A stretch of 64,000 nucleotides of DNA from Chitinasiproducens palmae (GCF_900095735.1 NZ_FNLO01000004.1:1-64000), one strand, 5' to 3'; numbered from the stretch's first letter, positions 1-8,613 are shown. The notes: generated from the sequence alone by a model not told the origin. Made by a program: numbers and translations.

Positions 1-149
1 CCGAGCACGCGCTTTTCCACGAATGCCCTTGCTCGCATCAGTTGGTCCGTCGATTGATACGTCACGCGTTGCCCGTCCAGCTCGCAGGTCAACACGCCCG
101 AGGCGATCGCCTGATCGAGCGCGTCGAGATCCGTTTGCGTTAGTGCCAT
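1..149 (-). CDS. Phage gpW-like head-tail joining protein (3' end cut by window edge)
   Basis: The visible N-terminus begins MALTQTDLDALDQAIASG and continues with a predicted helix, a short DGQRVTYQS hairpin and a second helix. That is the layout of the small gpW-type head-completion proteins of lambda-like phages (about 65-75 residues). It starts 8 bp after the terminase large subunit stop and runs in the same direction. The A-then-W order is the one seen in lambda. About 49 codons are visible and the rest lies outside the window. Family assignment rests on size, position and the N-terminal pattern. Confidence 0.65.
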   Translation of the reverse strand, partial: MALTQTDLDALDQAIASGVLTCELDGQRVTYQSTDQLMRARAFVEKRVL

Positions 150-157
150 AGCGGCCC

Positions 158-2233
158 TCACAGCCAGTTGTCGCGATCCGGTATCCAGTCCGAACCGCCG
201 TTGTCATAGTTACGCGGCGCCGGCTCGCTCGGTGCAGCTGCCGCCGCCTGAGGCGGGACCGCCGCCCCGTCGTCGGCCACGTCGTCTTCGACTCGCTCAG
301 CAGGCATGGCGCCAGCGCTGAAAAAGTCACTTTGCAGCGGGGCGACGCGATCGGCGAGCACTTGCCACATCGCATCGGTAAATCGATGCAGGTCCAATGC
401 ATGCGCCGCGAAGAGCGAATACACGGTGCAGTCCAGCACCTCGTTACGAGCGCCAGGCTTGCGCTTGATCCAGCGCGATTCCTCGCCGCTTTTCGTGCGC
501 TGCACGATCCGCACTTCGGCGGTTAGCTGGTCGTAGAACGCGTCTTCCAGCTGGTCGCTAAAGTGCATGTAGCCTGGCCCCGGCTGGGTGAGCGCGAGCC
601 GGTTGTGTATCAAGTCCTTGGCCGTATCGGTGCCTACGTGCCAGAGCTTCACGCCGCGCTTCTGGACCTTCCCGTTTTCGTTGACGTCCTGCTTGGACGG
701 CTTGCCCTTGATCGGCTTGCCAGCCGCTGGGTCGCCGCGTATCGCATAAACGCGCCGATACGCGCGATCGCGGCAAAACGCGTACACGGAATGCGTATGG
801 TGTCCCTGCGTGTCGATCGCGACAGCTTCGATAGAGAGCATCTGACCGGCAGCATGCAAATAGCGTGTCTGCAAGTACGCGTCGAGCTTGTCCCACGACT
901 CTCGCTGCGCGGGATTCGCCGACAGCACCGTGTAATCGACGATCCACATTTCCTCGCCGCGTCCAAAGGCCCACACGGTGATTTCGAACCGGTCGTCTTG
1001 GGTGTCGACCCCTGCCCCGAGGATCAAGCCGCCCATCGGCACGGTGCGCAGCGCGTAGGGTTCCGCACGCTTTTTCAGTAGATCGACGTCCGTTTCCTCG
1101 ACGTCTTCCTCCCAGGCCTCGCCCAGCGTCGTATTGACGAAGGTTTTCAATTCGGACGTATCGCCGGTCTTTGCTTTCTCCTTCGCGCCCTTGAACTCTC
1201 GGACCAATTTTTCCCAACTAACTTGTGGGCTATACGCCGTCCAGATCGAGAAGCCGACCGAAGGCGGCGTCGGCGCAAGTGCGCCGTCAGGCCTGCGGAA
1301 TCGCCCAGCGTGGTCGATCCAGGTGCCATCCTTCGCTTTCCAGCGTCCCAACTCCCAAACATTGAGATATTCGGCCTGCGTGTAACCGACGCCGCAGGCG
1401 GGACAGTGATGCACAACGCCAGCTGGATCGTTGAAATCGAACTTGAAGCCATGCGGTACATCCTTTCCTCCCCACCGCATCACATGCTCGGCTTGGCAGT
1501 TCGGACACGGCACGTGGAACTGAAACTGCGCGGCCGTCTCGTCGTGCCGCGACTCAATCAACGAGAAGCCCTTGAGCTTCAGCGTGCCGCCGAAGATCAT
1601 CTTCGGGAACGTCGCGCCTTCAACGCGCTTTGCAGCGAGCAGGCCCGGAGACCCCTCCTTTTCAATGTCCCGATCAAAAGCGTCGGCCTCGTCGAGATAG
1701 CCAACGTCGACGGAAAGGCGCCGGTAATTCTTGGCGGCTTTGCCACCGCGAATGTGCAGCGTCGAGCCGAGGAACACTTTCTGTCGCAGCGTGTTGTGCT
1801 TGCTCCGCTGCATATACGACGGAAACACGTCGCGCATGACCACGACGTCGCGCAACATCGGCTCAATCTCAGTTTTGACGAATTCCGCTGCGTCGTCGTC
1901 GGTCGGTTGCCACACGCACTGATTGCGCCGGCGGTGATGCGCGAAATATCCCATCGACGCCAGGATCATTTTCGTATAGCCAACACGCGCCGATTTTTTG
2001 AACACCACCTCGCGGATGTCGTCGTTCGACATCGCGTCGAGGATCGCCCGCTGATACGGGTACGCGCTCCACCGCTGCTCAACGTAGCTGGACTCTGCCG
2101 ACAAGTAGAAGTGATCCGAGGCCCACTGCGACAGCGTCATTGGCGGCGCCGTCGCGAGAGACTTAAGCCCCTTCGTTACCGCTTTCTGTATCTCCGCCCT
2201 CTGTATCGTCTCCTGGTCCATCCAGCGCCTCAT
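158..2233 (-). CDS. Phage terminase large subunit, lambda gpA family
   Basis: This is the motor and endonuclease that packages phage DNA into proheads. The 691-residue protein has the gpA-family layout: an N-terminal ATPase with a Walker A-like KKSARVGYTK at residues 79-88 and a Walker B region YLDEAD at 179-184, then two CxxC pairs at about 243-246 and 277-280 typical of the zinc-binding insert. A C-terminal nuclease region follows. The start at 2233 overlaps the small subunit gene by 71 bp; an in-frame Met four codons in is an alternative. The gene lies directly after the small subunit, as in lambda. One copy of the dispersed palindrome (323-335) lies near its 3' end. Length is normal for the family (about 640-700). 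Confidence 0.93.
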   Translation of the reverse strand: MRRWMDQETIQRAEIQKAVTKGLKSLATAPPMTLSQWASDHFYLSAESSYVEQRWSAYPYQRAILDAMSNDDIREVVFKKSARVGYTKMILASMGYFAHHRRRNQCVWQPTDDDAAEFVKTEIEPMLRDVVVMRDVFPSYMQRSKHNTLRQKVFLGSTLHIRGGKAAKNYRRLSVDVGYLDEADAFDRDIEKEGSPGLLAAKRVEGATFPKMIFGGTLKLKGFSLIESRHDETAAQFQFHVPCPNCQAEHVMRWGGKDVPHGFKFDFNDPAGVVHHCPACGVGYTQAEYLNVWELGRWKAKDGTWIDHAGRFRRPDGALAPTPPSVGFSIWTAYSPQVSWEKLVREFKGAKEKAKTGDTSELKTFVNTTLGEAWEEDVEETDVDLLKKRAEPYALRTVPMGGLILGAGVDTQDDRFEITVWAFGRGEEMWIVDYTVLSANPAQRESWDKLDAYLQTRYLHAAGQMLSIEAVAIDTQGHHTHSVYAFCRDRAYRRVYAIRGDPAAGKPIKGKPSKQDVNENGKVQKRGVKLWHVGTDTAKDLIHNRLALTQPGPGYMHFSDQLEDAFYDQLTAEVRIVQRTKSGEESRWIKRKPGARNEVLDCTVYSLFAAHALDLHRFTDAMWQVLADRVAPLQSDFFSAGAMPAERVEDDVADDGAAVPPQAAAAAPSEPAPRNYDNGGSDWIPDRDNWL
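323..335 (+). repeat. Dispersed 13-bp near-palindrome, copy 1
   Basis: AAAGTCACTTTGC inside the terminase gene. The dyad (AAAGT-C-ACTTT) is shared exactly with four other sites in the prophage, all in the same orientation. In the terminase frame it encodes part of LQSDFF, unrelated to what it encodes elsewhere, so conservation appears to act on DNA. Confidence 0.8.
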
Positions 2234-2696
2234 CCAATTTCATCGCGGCAGCTACGTTGCGCGCTCTACTGATTTCGGCCTCGATCGCTTCCACGTCCGA
2301 GGCCGGCAAGTGAGGCAGGCGACGCTTGACCTGCGGCGGTATCGCCTCAAGAATTGCACTCACCCGCCGGCCAATGCGCGCGCAGGTCGCTTCGAGTAAC
2401 GCAATCGGGGCCAGCTCGCGGCGTTGCACCGCGTTGGCCATCTCGATTCGGATACGCTGTTCGCGAGCCAGGGCGGCCCGCTCTTGCGCCAAGTCCAGCA
2501 CGCCCTCCGAGTAACGGCCAGCGGCTTGCTCGCGCAGATGCCCGCAGTAGCACAGCAGCCATTCATGTGCTGCGCCGTCGCGGGTAAGAACGCCGCGCAT
2601 GATCAGGTCGCTGACGGCCGGCTGTGAAATGCCGACCATTGCGCCGAACTGCGCTTGCGTGATTGGCGTTTTCGTCTCAATGGCTTCTTGCCCCAT
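2163..2696 (-). CDS. Phage terminase small subunit, Nu1-like
   Basis: This is the DNA-recognition subunit of terminase, which binds the packaging site and recruits the large subunit. The 177-residue protein opens with a helix-turn-helix typical of Nu1 (QAQFGAMVGISQPAVSDLIMRG). A long helical middle region with QERAALAREQRIRIEMANA follows, which in this family mediates dimerisation and contact with the large subunit. The tail is acidic and low in complexity. A strong ribosome binding site (AAGGGGG) precedes the ATG. Its 3' end overlaps the large subunit gene by 71 bp. Confidence 0.85.
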   Translation of the reverse strand: MGQEAIETKTPITQAQFGAMVGISQPAVSDLIMRGVLTRDGAAHEWLLCYCGHLREQAAGRYSEGVLDLAQERAALAREQRIRIEMANAVQRRELAPIALLEATCARIGRRVSAILEAIPPQVKRRLPHLPASDVEAIEAEISRARNVAAAMKLDEALDGPGDDTEGGDTESGNEGA

Positions 2697-2803
2697 CGTA
2701 TAACCCCCTTACACACGGCTCGTAAGTAGTTTTCGAACAGGGCTCGAATTACCCGTGAGATACCCCGCCCCTGGGAAGGACCCATTGGCCGCGGGCGACG
2801 GCA

Positions 2804-3598
2804 TCAGCTGCCGAATTCGCGCTCGATTGCTTGTCGCAACAGCTCGTCGCCGAACGTGTCGACCACCTCGTCCGCCGTCTCGTAGAACGGGAAACGCTGC
2901 ACGTACTGCGGCGTTGAACGAGCCGCGAGCAACACCGGCCGAATGGCCCAGCCGTGCGCGAACGGGTAGCGAACCCAGATGCCTGGCGCCAGATGCCGCG
3001 CACGGTACAGGCCCGCGATGAAGAAGCGCGGCCCGGCACGCTTGCGCCGCCCCTTCGCACCGGCTTTCCCTTCGCGTCGCCCGCGCGAGATCGGCGTCTC
3101 GTTCGTGTACGCGTCACCCTGCGCGCTCAACTGCGAAAGCAGCTTTGAATACTGGCCGCGCTGCACGTTGCCATAGGCATCGAGCGATGCAGCAGCGGCC
3201 GGGACAAACTGACCGGACAGACCTAAGCGAGCGAGCAGCTCGCCCGCCCGAGCGCTGCGACGGGCGAGCGCGTTCTCAACCCCTTTCGTGTTTCGCCGGC
3301 CGCCCTCGATCTGCGGCGCCAGGTACTTCGCCGCAGGCGTTCCCTTGTACGCCTCATCCTTGATGCCGACTTCGGCCGTCAGTTGCTGCGTGGTCGCTCG
3401 TCGCAGATACAGCGCGTTGAGCGTGTACGGCGTAGGACGATCGAAGACCTCGCGCATCTTGCGCACCAACTCACCGCGCACTTCGGTCGCTAGATCGTTG
3501 AGAGCAGCCCGTTGCGCGTATGGCAGTTTGCGGTCGACGACTTCCCGCAGCCGATCATTAAGACCGGACGCATCGATGCTGATACCGAAATGCGCCAT
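2804..3598 (-). CDS. Phage protein of late operon, possibly minor tail gpZ-like
   Basis: The 264-residue product starts at the ATG at 3598, which has a GGGGA ribosome binding site; an upstream in-frame Met would run through the terminator. The N-terminal half (FGISIDASGLNDRL, then AALNDLATEVRGELVRKM) resembles lambda gpZ-type tail-completion proteins, where a similar helix precedes a basic, arginine-rich centre. A basic stretch (GRREGKAGAKGRRKRAG) is present here. It is the first gene after the Q-type antiterminator and the terminator, ahead of the terminase genes, an unusual place for a tail gene. Weak similarity only; the safe description is a late-operon phage protein of unknown role. Confidence 0.5.
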   Translation of the reverse strand: MAHFGISIDASGLNDRLREVVDRKLPYAQRAALNDLATEVRGELVRKMREVFDRPTPYTLNALYLRRATTQQLTAEVGIKDEAYKGTPAAKYLAPQIEGGRRNTKGVENALARRSARAGELLARLGLSGQFVPAAAASLDAYGNVQRGQYSKLLSQLSAQGDAYTNETPISRGRREGKAGAKGRRKRAGPRFFIAGLYRARHLAPGIWVRYPFAHGWAIRPVLLAARSTPQYVQRFPFYETADEVVDTFGDELLRQAIEREFGS

Positions 3599-3604
3599 CT
3601 CGAT

Positions 3605-3632
3605 CCCCAAAAGCAAAAGCCCCGAGGGCTTT
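3605..3632 (-). terminator. tR'-like intrinsic terminator after the Q-like gene
   Basis: On the minus strand AAAGCCC-TCG-GGGCTTT forms a 7-bp stem with a three-base loop (3616-3632), followed by TTGCTTTTGG. A second GGGCTTTT at 3641-3648 offers an alternative, longer pairing. It lies about 170 bp beyond the Q-like gene and immediately ahead of the first late gene, which is the position of lambda tR', the terminator that Q overrides. Confidence 0.7.
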
Positions 3633-3705
3633 CGCACTCAGGGCTTTTCGTAATCAGTTTTGCTAGGCCGAGCTTCGCCCAAAGACCTCACAGGCTCCAT
3701 TTTTA

Positions 3706-3740
3706 ATTATTGTGTCCCGAGAGGTTTGCACGACTAAAGC
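3706..3740 (-). promoter_or_regulatory. Candidate late promoter (pR'-like)
   Basis: The 140-bp gap between the Q-like gene and the terminator holds an AT-rich segment in an otherwise GC-rich phage. On the minus strand it contains AATAAT (3706-3711), a five-of-six match to a -10 box. No good -35 hexamer lies 17 bp upstream. In lambda the late promoter lies just here, with the Q binding site overlapping it. Position and base composition are the only support. Confidence 0.3.
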
Positions 3741-3800
3741 GCGGTGCCAGCAATCGTCCAGTGCCACAGTAAAGAACGTGCGGCAAGTATGCACACGGGT

Positions 3801-4580
3801 TCAAGGATTTTGCAAGCCATCGCATCGGTGTTGCTGCCTCATCGTGTCGTTGACGAGCGCATCAAGGTTATCGAGCATGGTTAACGCACTTTCAAAGCGC
3901 GTATGCCACACGTGCTCATATGTCCGCAGCGGCAAGCCCAGGTGTCGCGCACGCAGCGCCCGATTTACCGGCCTGGTGCCCGTGCCGTTGCAATCGGGGC
4001 ATATCTGCCGATGAGGGATGGTCGTGCGGGCAACGGCCTTTCCCGTGCCGTCGCAACACGGGCAGGCGGACCTGACGCGATAGATCAGCGGCCCGCTGCC
4101 TTCCGGGTGCGCCGCGAACGGTATCAGGTGTTCGTCGATTAACACCCCTGCGCCATCGCAAACCGCGCATGTCTCGACACGGGCGGAAGCGGATGCCTCT
4201 TTCCCGCCCACCGTGCCGCGCCCCTTACATGTCGGGCATCGGTCGTTGACCCATTCATCAAGCACGGCCGCCGCAAGACGATCGTACACCTCGCCGTGCT
4301 GCGGACCGCTTCTATCGCTGGACGACAACAGCAAACGATTGCGCCCGTGTCGGGTTCGACTTACTGGCCGGCTGTTTCGAAGGCTCTCTGAAAACAGCAG
4401 CGACGCCCGGGCGATGCCAGCCCGTTTCACATCCTGCCCGTACTTCATACGCCACAAGAGCCGGCCTAGCTCGTTGGCAAAGGCCAAGGCGCCCAAAGTC
4501 ACTTTGCGGTCAGGCGTGGCGTCGGTAAAAGCGCCGCGCGTACTCATCGCAATCCCGGCTCGCTCTCTGAAGTCGATCAT
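3801..4580 (-). CDS. Q-like late antiterminator with four CxxCxGxG zinc motifs
   Basis: This probably lets RNA polymerase read through the terminator at 3605-3632 into the late genes. The 259-residue protein carries CPTCKGRG (115-122), CAVCDGAG (138-145), CPCCDGTG (173-180) and CPDCNGTG (194-201). The last two, with the following RPVNRALRARHLGL, match in layout the zinc region of lambda Q (CRDCHGTG, then CGRCKGVG, then a helical tail). The motifs resemble DnaJ, but there is no J domain and the position is that of Q. Its ATG overlaps the stop of the preceding small ORF (ATGA). It contains one copy of the dispersed palindrome (4494-4507). Confidence 0.75.
   Translation of the reverse strand: MIDFRERAGIAMSTRGAFTDATPDRKVTLGALAFANELGRLLWRMKYGQDVKRAGIARASLLFSESLRNSRPVSRTRHGRNRLLLSSSDRSGPQHGEVYDRLAAAVLDEWVNDRCPTCKGRGTVGGKEASASARVETCAVCDGAGVLIDEHLIPFAAHPEGSGPLIYRVRSACPCCDGTGKAVARTTIPHRQICPDCNGTGTRPVNRALRARHLGLPLRTYEHVWHTRFESALTMLDNLDALVNDTMRQQHRCDGLQNP
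4494..4507 (+). repeat. Dispersed near-palindrome, copy 2
   Basis: CAAAGTCACTTTGC inside the Q-like gene, where it encodes KVTL on the minus strand. Same orientation as the other four copies. Confidence 0.8.
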
Positions 4581-4834
4581 TCGTTTCCGTCTCCTTGTCC
4601 CAGTGTCCTAACGTCCCGAGGGGAAGCGTTGTGGGTGCGCATGCGTGCGCGACCTGCGACGTGCGCTCCTGCGTCGCGCACGTCGCGCCGCACGGGCACG
4701 TACACGGGGCGGTGCGCTTGGGACGGCGAGACGTAGTCGGACGTTTGGCGCGCCGTGCGTCGAATGCTGGCGCGCCGCGAGACAGGTGCGCGCGCGCCAT
4801 GTTGAGACGACGATTCACAGTGGCGCATCATCGG
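4577..4834 (-). CDS. Small basic phage ORF between primase and Q-like gene
   Basis: An 85-codon frame starting at 4834 overlaps the primase stop by 20 bp and ends in an ATGA overlap with the Q-like gene. The product is basic and arginine-rich (YVSPSQAHRPVYVPVRRDVR in the centre), with no recognisable domain. It sits where lambda keeps its small nin-region genes. The two overlaps suggest a translated, coupled gene. However, no clear ribosome binding site is visible, and the composition could also come from a shadow frame in GC-rich DNA. Confidence 0.4.
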   Translation of the reverse strand, partial: PMMRHCESSSQHGARAPVSRRASIRRTARQTSDYVSPSQAHRPVYVPVRRDVRDAGAHVAGRARMRTHNASPRDVRTLGQGDGNE

Positions 4835-7319
4835 TCTCGCTTGTGCTGGTGGTTGCGATTGGCGACGGGCGATCCGGCGGGCATTCGTAGTACCAGTCAC
4901 GCCGACCGGTAGACTGGCGCTTCCGAATCCAGCCCAGCGCTTTCAGAGCCTTTCCAACGCGCCGTTGTTCGGCCGGCGTCCACTTCGAGGTTTCGAGCCG
5001 AAGGCAATTTTCGAAGATCTCGCGCATCGTTATGGTCGTCAGCCCGACAACGTGCTCCCCGATCATCGTTTCGTAGATATCCCCCTCATACCGGGCGTCC
5101 TGCTCGATCTCGAACAGCTGACGCTCATGCGACAGAACCGCCCAGGGTCGCGGGGTGTTTCCGCCTGACAGGCGATTCTGCTCATGCCAGCGCTCGTACA
5201 GGTGATAGGCTTCCGCCCAGATCTGATCGCGGTTCAGTGCGAGCGCCTCAAGGTCAACAGGGCGCTCGACCTTGACAGGCCAGTAACGCCGGTTCCCGGA
5301 CTCGTCTTTCAGGTAGGAGTCGAAGTTGACCGAGCCAGCAAAGACGCCTTGCCGGGGCACGTCAATCGCTCGTCGCCCGTAGGGCGGCCGGTAGGTGTCG
5401 TGACTGGACGAGAAGAATCGCTTCGTGGCCGAAGACTCCGCCTTGCTCAACGCGTCCAGTTCGCCCAGCTCGATGATCCATTTTCCGACCATGACGACAT
5501 AGGTGTCCTTGTCGCCAATCACCATCTGAGCGTCGGTGAACCAGGCATCCCCCGCCAGGATGCGCAGCGCGGTCGACTTACCTACGCCCTGGTCGCCTTC
5601 GAGGATCAGTACGTTGTCGACCTTGCAGCCTGGCTCCATCACACGCGCTACGGCGGCGATCGGCCATTTGTATCCGACAGATCGCGTGTACTCGGTGTCC
5701 GGCACGCTGAGGTAACGGCTTAACCAGCCATCGCTAACGCGCTTTCTGCCGTCCCACTTCAATTCCCTGAGGTATTCGCGCACGACGTGGTAGCGGTGCC
5801 GGTCAGCCGCGAGTTGTACGGCACTGATGATGACGTCCGATCGAGCGTTGAAACCGTAGCGCTGCGCCAGCCATAGTGCGCAGCGGGCGTCGTCCATGTC
5901 GGTCCACTCCCCTTCCTCGCCACCGATGAACGGCGGCGCCTTGCGCTTCATGACCCTGCTGGCGAACTCTTCAAAGGCGATGATGCCGGCCCATGCCTCA
6001 TCGTTTTCGAGGATGAGAAACACGTTGTCGAGCGTGGGCAGCACCGCGCGACTCTTCTCGGCGCGTTTCAGATCCTGTTGCCAGGTGTACGCGCCGTTTT
6101 CGACAATCTCCCCTTCGTCGGCTGCCGCCTCAGGCGAAGGTTTCACGGTGTCCGCCGCCACGCGCGCCCTGACCGCCTCTGGCACCAAAGCGGACAGGAT
6201 TGCCGCTGCTACCTGCGTCTTGACCGCTTCCAGGCCCTGCTCGACGTGCAGGTCGTTGAAGTCCGTTAGTCCGCGCTCGCCGCGATTTGAGAAGCGTGGG
6301 GACACAACCGAGGCATTGCCCACTTGAGCTGCCGCCTCGTAGGCGTACTTCAGCCCCGCATTCTCGAAACGCACGGTCCTTTCTGCATGCGCCGTCGCGA
6401 CTGTCAGTTCAAGGAACGCAACACCGTGCCGGTCCAACTTCTTCAACGCTGCCAGCTGATAATCGACGCCCGCATGCGTGCCGTTGACCGCCGCTCCGTC
6501 CAACGGCAATGAGTCCGCCAGGCCGAAGCGCTCGCTGACTTCATCGCGTAGGCGGCGCTCAATCATCCAATCGTCGTCTGCGCAGAACAGCAGGTGAAGG
6601 TCGGGATGCCGAGCACGGATCGCTGCTGCCGCTGGTGCGAGGTTGCCCGCATCGAAGCACACAAAGACAGGCACCGAATCATCGGTGGACATTCGCACGC
6701 TTCGCGCCGTCGCGTAGCCTTCGGTTACCAACGCGATGCGGTCGTCGGCACCGAGGTCGCCGAGACGGCAAGCCGCAGCACGCTTACCTACGCCCTTGTT
6801 AAAGCGTTTCGCACCGTCCGGTGTGATTTTCTGCAGACCGACTAAGTCGCCCGTGTCATAGCGCAGCATTGGCACTAGGATTTGGCCATCCGCGTCGAAG
6901 CGTACCGTCTCAGCTGTGATCCGCTTCCGTTCGAGGTATGGCGAGTGCCCTTCTTTGTTTGCGCTCGTCCACTGCTGCCGCGCGCGAGTAGCCGCCCGCT
7001 GGGCTGACGCTGCCTTCTGCTCCGCTTCCTTTTCGGCGGCTTCCCTCTCGCGCCGCTGTAACGCGTCGCGCTCGTCCTGCGTCATGGGAGAGCCTTCCCA
7101 CTGAAAGCGCTCCGCCCCATTGTCGGTGCCCCGCCAATACCCGTAGGCGCCCGCATAGCTGCGGCTGCCGTCCATCCGGCTAACCTCATGCAGGGCGTAC
7201 CAATACTTCTTTTGCTTGCCGTACCGGTGCACCTTGCCATCCGCCACGGGATGACCATCGGGCAGTGTCGGATGTCCTGCCGCCGCCAACTGCGCCACGA
7301 CGCTATCCAGACTTCTCAT
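4815..7319 (-). CDS. Phage primase-helicase (Toprim domain plus VirE/D5-type ATPase)
   Basis: This probably primes and unwinds DNA for phage replication. The 834-residue protein has an N-terminal primase-like part and a Toprim-type stretch (VTEGYATARSV, then FVCFDAGN and LLFCADDDW) at about 200-270. Its C-terminal half is a virulence-associated-E/D5-type ATPase with Walker A EGDQGVGKST at about 574-583 and a downstream FAGSVNFDSYLKDESGNRR motif typical of this family. The start at 7319 has an AAAGGCGG ribosome binding site. A longer frame to 7427 lacks one and has unlikely composition. It takes the place of lambda O/P in the leftward operon. Confidence 0.88.
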   Translation of the reverse strand: MRSLDSVVAQLAAAGHPTLPDGHPVADGKVHRYGKQKKYWYALHEVSRMDGSRSYAGAYGYWRGTDNGAERFQWEGSPMTQDERDALQRREREAAEKEAEQKAASAQRAATRARQQWTSANKEGHSPYLERKRITAETVRFDADGQILVPMLRYDTGDLVGLQKITPDGAKRFNKGVGKRAAACRLGDLGADDRIALVTEGYATARSVRMSTDDSVPVFVCFDAGNLAPAAAAIRARHPDLHLLFCADDDWMIERRLRDEVSERFGLADSLPLDGAAVNGTHAGVDYQLAALKKLDRHGVAFLELTVATAHAERTVRFENAGLKYAYEAAAQVGNASVVSPRFSNRGERGLTDFNDLHVEQGLEAVKTQVAAAILSALVPEAVRARVAADTVKPSPEAAADEGEIVENGAYTWQQDLKRAEKSRAVLPTLDNVFLILENDEAWAGIIAFEEFASRVMKRKAPPFIGGEEGEWTDMDDARCALWLAQRYGFNARSDVIISAVQLAADRHRYHVVREYLRELKWDGRKRVSDGWLSRYLSVPDTEYTRSVGYKWPIAAVARVMEPGCKVDNVLILEGDQGVGKSTALRILAGDAWFTDAQMVIGDKDTYVVMVGKWIIELGELDALSKAESSATKRFFSSSHDTYRPPYGRRAIDVPRQGVFAGSVNFDSYLKDESGNRRYWPVKVERPVDLEALALNRDQIWAEAYHLYERWHEQNRLSGGNTPRPWAVLSHERQLFEIEQDARYEGDIYETMIGEHVVGLTTITMREIFENCLRLETSKWTPAEQRRVGKALKALGWIRKRQSTGRRDWYYECPPDRPSPIATTSTSETDDAPL

Positions 7320-7444
7320 GCCGCCTTTTCCCCGCAACGCTTGATGACGCATTGCCGCCGGAAACGAGCGGGCGCAGAAAGGCCAAGCCGACGAACGAGG
7401 ATGCAGACAGCCCCACGTGCTGCGCACGCGTTACGGTGTTTTCT

Positions 7445-7458
7445 CAAAGTCACTTTGC
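7445..7458 (+). repeat. Dispersed near-palindrome, copy 3 (intergenic)
   Basis: CAAAGTCACTTTGC in the 148-bp spacer between the primase-helicase start and the upstream gene. It is the only copy clearly outside a gene, about 125 bp ahead of the primase ATG. Confidence 0.8.
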
Positions 7459-7467
7459 TTACTCTGG

Positions 7468-7842
7468 TTATTTGCCGCGTAGTCGTTTCCACTCGGCCGC
7501 GTGGAGCGCTTCGAAGCGCTCCAGCTCGGAGGTGACGAGATGCGGCGTGATCGCCGCGAGGAAGAGTTGGCGTTCCTGTTTGGTTACGTGGGCAGCACAT
7601 ACTTGCGATGCGGCGTCGATGAACGCCGGCATGCAGCCAACTGTGCGGGCCATTGCGGCCACATCACCAGCAGGAAGCGCCCGGAGGATGCTGAGCAGCT
7701 GCGCGTGCAACTGCTGCGGGCCGAGGCGCATTGCACGCCGACACGCGCATAGGGCACAACCAATCATGCTTTGGTAGTCGCAATCTAGACCCATCGTGAC
7801 GCGGTCTTGTTTGCAGCAGGTCATGCCAGGCTTGAAGTGCAT
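7468..7842 (-). CDS. Phage protein of unknown function, cysteine-rich N-terminus
   Basis: The 124-residue product starts 4 bp after the stop of the CII-like gene, so the two are probably translated together. Seven of its cysteines fall within the first 65 residues (TCCKQD, LDCDYQ, IGCALCACRR). The rest looks helical. There is no known domain. It is part of the leftward early operon between the CII-like regulator and the replication gene. A Met six codons in is an alternative start. Confidence 0.6.
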   Translation of the reverse strand: MHFKPGMTCCKQDRVTMGLDCDYQSMIGCALCACRRAMRLGPQQLHAQLLSILRALPAGDVAAMARTVGCMPAFIDAASQVCAAHVTKQERQLFLAAITPHLVTSELERFEALHAAEWKRLRGK

Positions 7843-7846
7843 GCCA

Positions 7847-8299
7847 TCAGTCCGGGCGGGTTTCGGACATGCCCTGCAGCGCGGCGACCAAGTGCTGCAA
7901 TGCTTCGCTCACAGCGAGCGCGTTCCGCTTTACGTGGTCCACCTCATGCTGCTCGACCCGGCCGTCAGCAAGCGTCTCGTACACGGATTTACCGACCGCC
8001 CCCTGACGAACCATCAGGACCGCAAGGTGTTCGACCACGTCCAGATCCGCTGCGCAGCCATCGGCCGACACGGGGATCATCACGTAGCCGTGCTGATGCA
8101 CAAGTGCCCGCAGTGGCCGAACGTCGCCGGTCACCCCAATCAGGCGATCCAGCTCTGCGACGGTCAGGTGATGCGTCGCATTGTTCGGGTTGACCTTGTT
8201 ACGGAGGACGGCGGGCGACATGCCAATGCGCGGCGCAAGCGATTCGCTGCCGCCGGCATAGTCGTGCACCATCGCGTGCGTGGCGTCTGCTATGTTCAT
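7847..8299 (-). CDS. Phage regulatory protein, CII/CP76 family
   Basis: This is likely a DNA-binding regulator of the lysis-lysogeny choice. The 150-residue protein has the family pattern: an N-terminal helical DNA-binding region (AMVHDYAGGSESLAPRIGMSPAVLRNKVNP, split around residue 25), then HHLTVAELDRLIGVTGD and RALVHQHGY. The start at 8299 has a GAGGT ribosome binding site and an ATGA overlap with the upstream 72-codon frame. The longer in-frame extension to 8500 overlaps that frame and is not credible. It lies directly downstream of the Cro-like gene, as lambda cII does. Confidence 0.8.
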   Translation of the reverse strand: MNIADATHAMVHDYAGGSESLAPRIGMSPAVLRNKVNPNNATHHLTVAELDRLIGVTGDVRPLRALVHQHGYVMIPVSADGCAADLDVVEHLAVLMVRQGAVGKSVYETLADGRVEQHEVDHVKRNALAVSEALQHLVAALQGMSETRPD

Positions 8300-8514
8300 T
8301 GCGACCTCGATTGAACGTATCGCGTAGCGGCTCGTGCCGATAAAGTCCGGTTGCGGCTGAAGCTTGGGCCGGCATCGACAGAGCTGACAAAGTGAGAATC
8401 TTGCAAAGACGTGTAGCCCGACGAATCTCGCCTCTTGGCAAGCGGCGACTTCTGCACCGCGGATTGCGGGGCCAATCCCTCTTGAATGGGCGGAGTACAC
8501 CGGTCAGTGCGCAT
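8296..8514 (-). CDS. Small phage ORF between Cro-like and CII-like genes
   Basis: A 72-codon frame has a strong AAGGGGG ribosome binding site upstream of its ATG and an ATGA overlap with the CII-like gene, both signs of a translated gene. The product is polar and serine/arginine-rich with no recognised domain. It fills most of an otherwise empty stretch of more than 300 bp in the early operon. Confidence 0.5.
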   Translation of the reverse strand: MRTDRCTPPIQEGLAPQSAVQKSPLAKRRDSSGYTSLQDSHFVSSVDAGPSFSRNRTLSARAATRYVQSRSQ

Positions 8515-8613
8515 GTGCAGCCCCCTTCGATAAGCCTAAAGAAGCCTGCGGGCGCACCGACCGAGGCCAGCGGCTTGCCGTCGGGCCATTGGTCACCTGG
8601 CGAGAGGAAGTGC

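Noticed and set aside
3136-3147. Sixth copy of the dispersed palindrome (AAAGCAGCTTTG)
   Set aside because: Same spacing but three central mismatches and no trailing C; may be chance, so not counted.
3801-4580. DnaJ-type chaperone
   Set aside because: CxxCxGxG motifs are present but there is no J domain, and position and spacing fit a Q-type antiterminator better.
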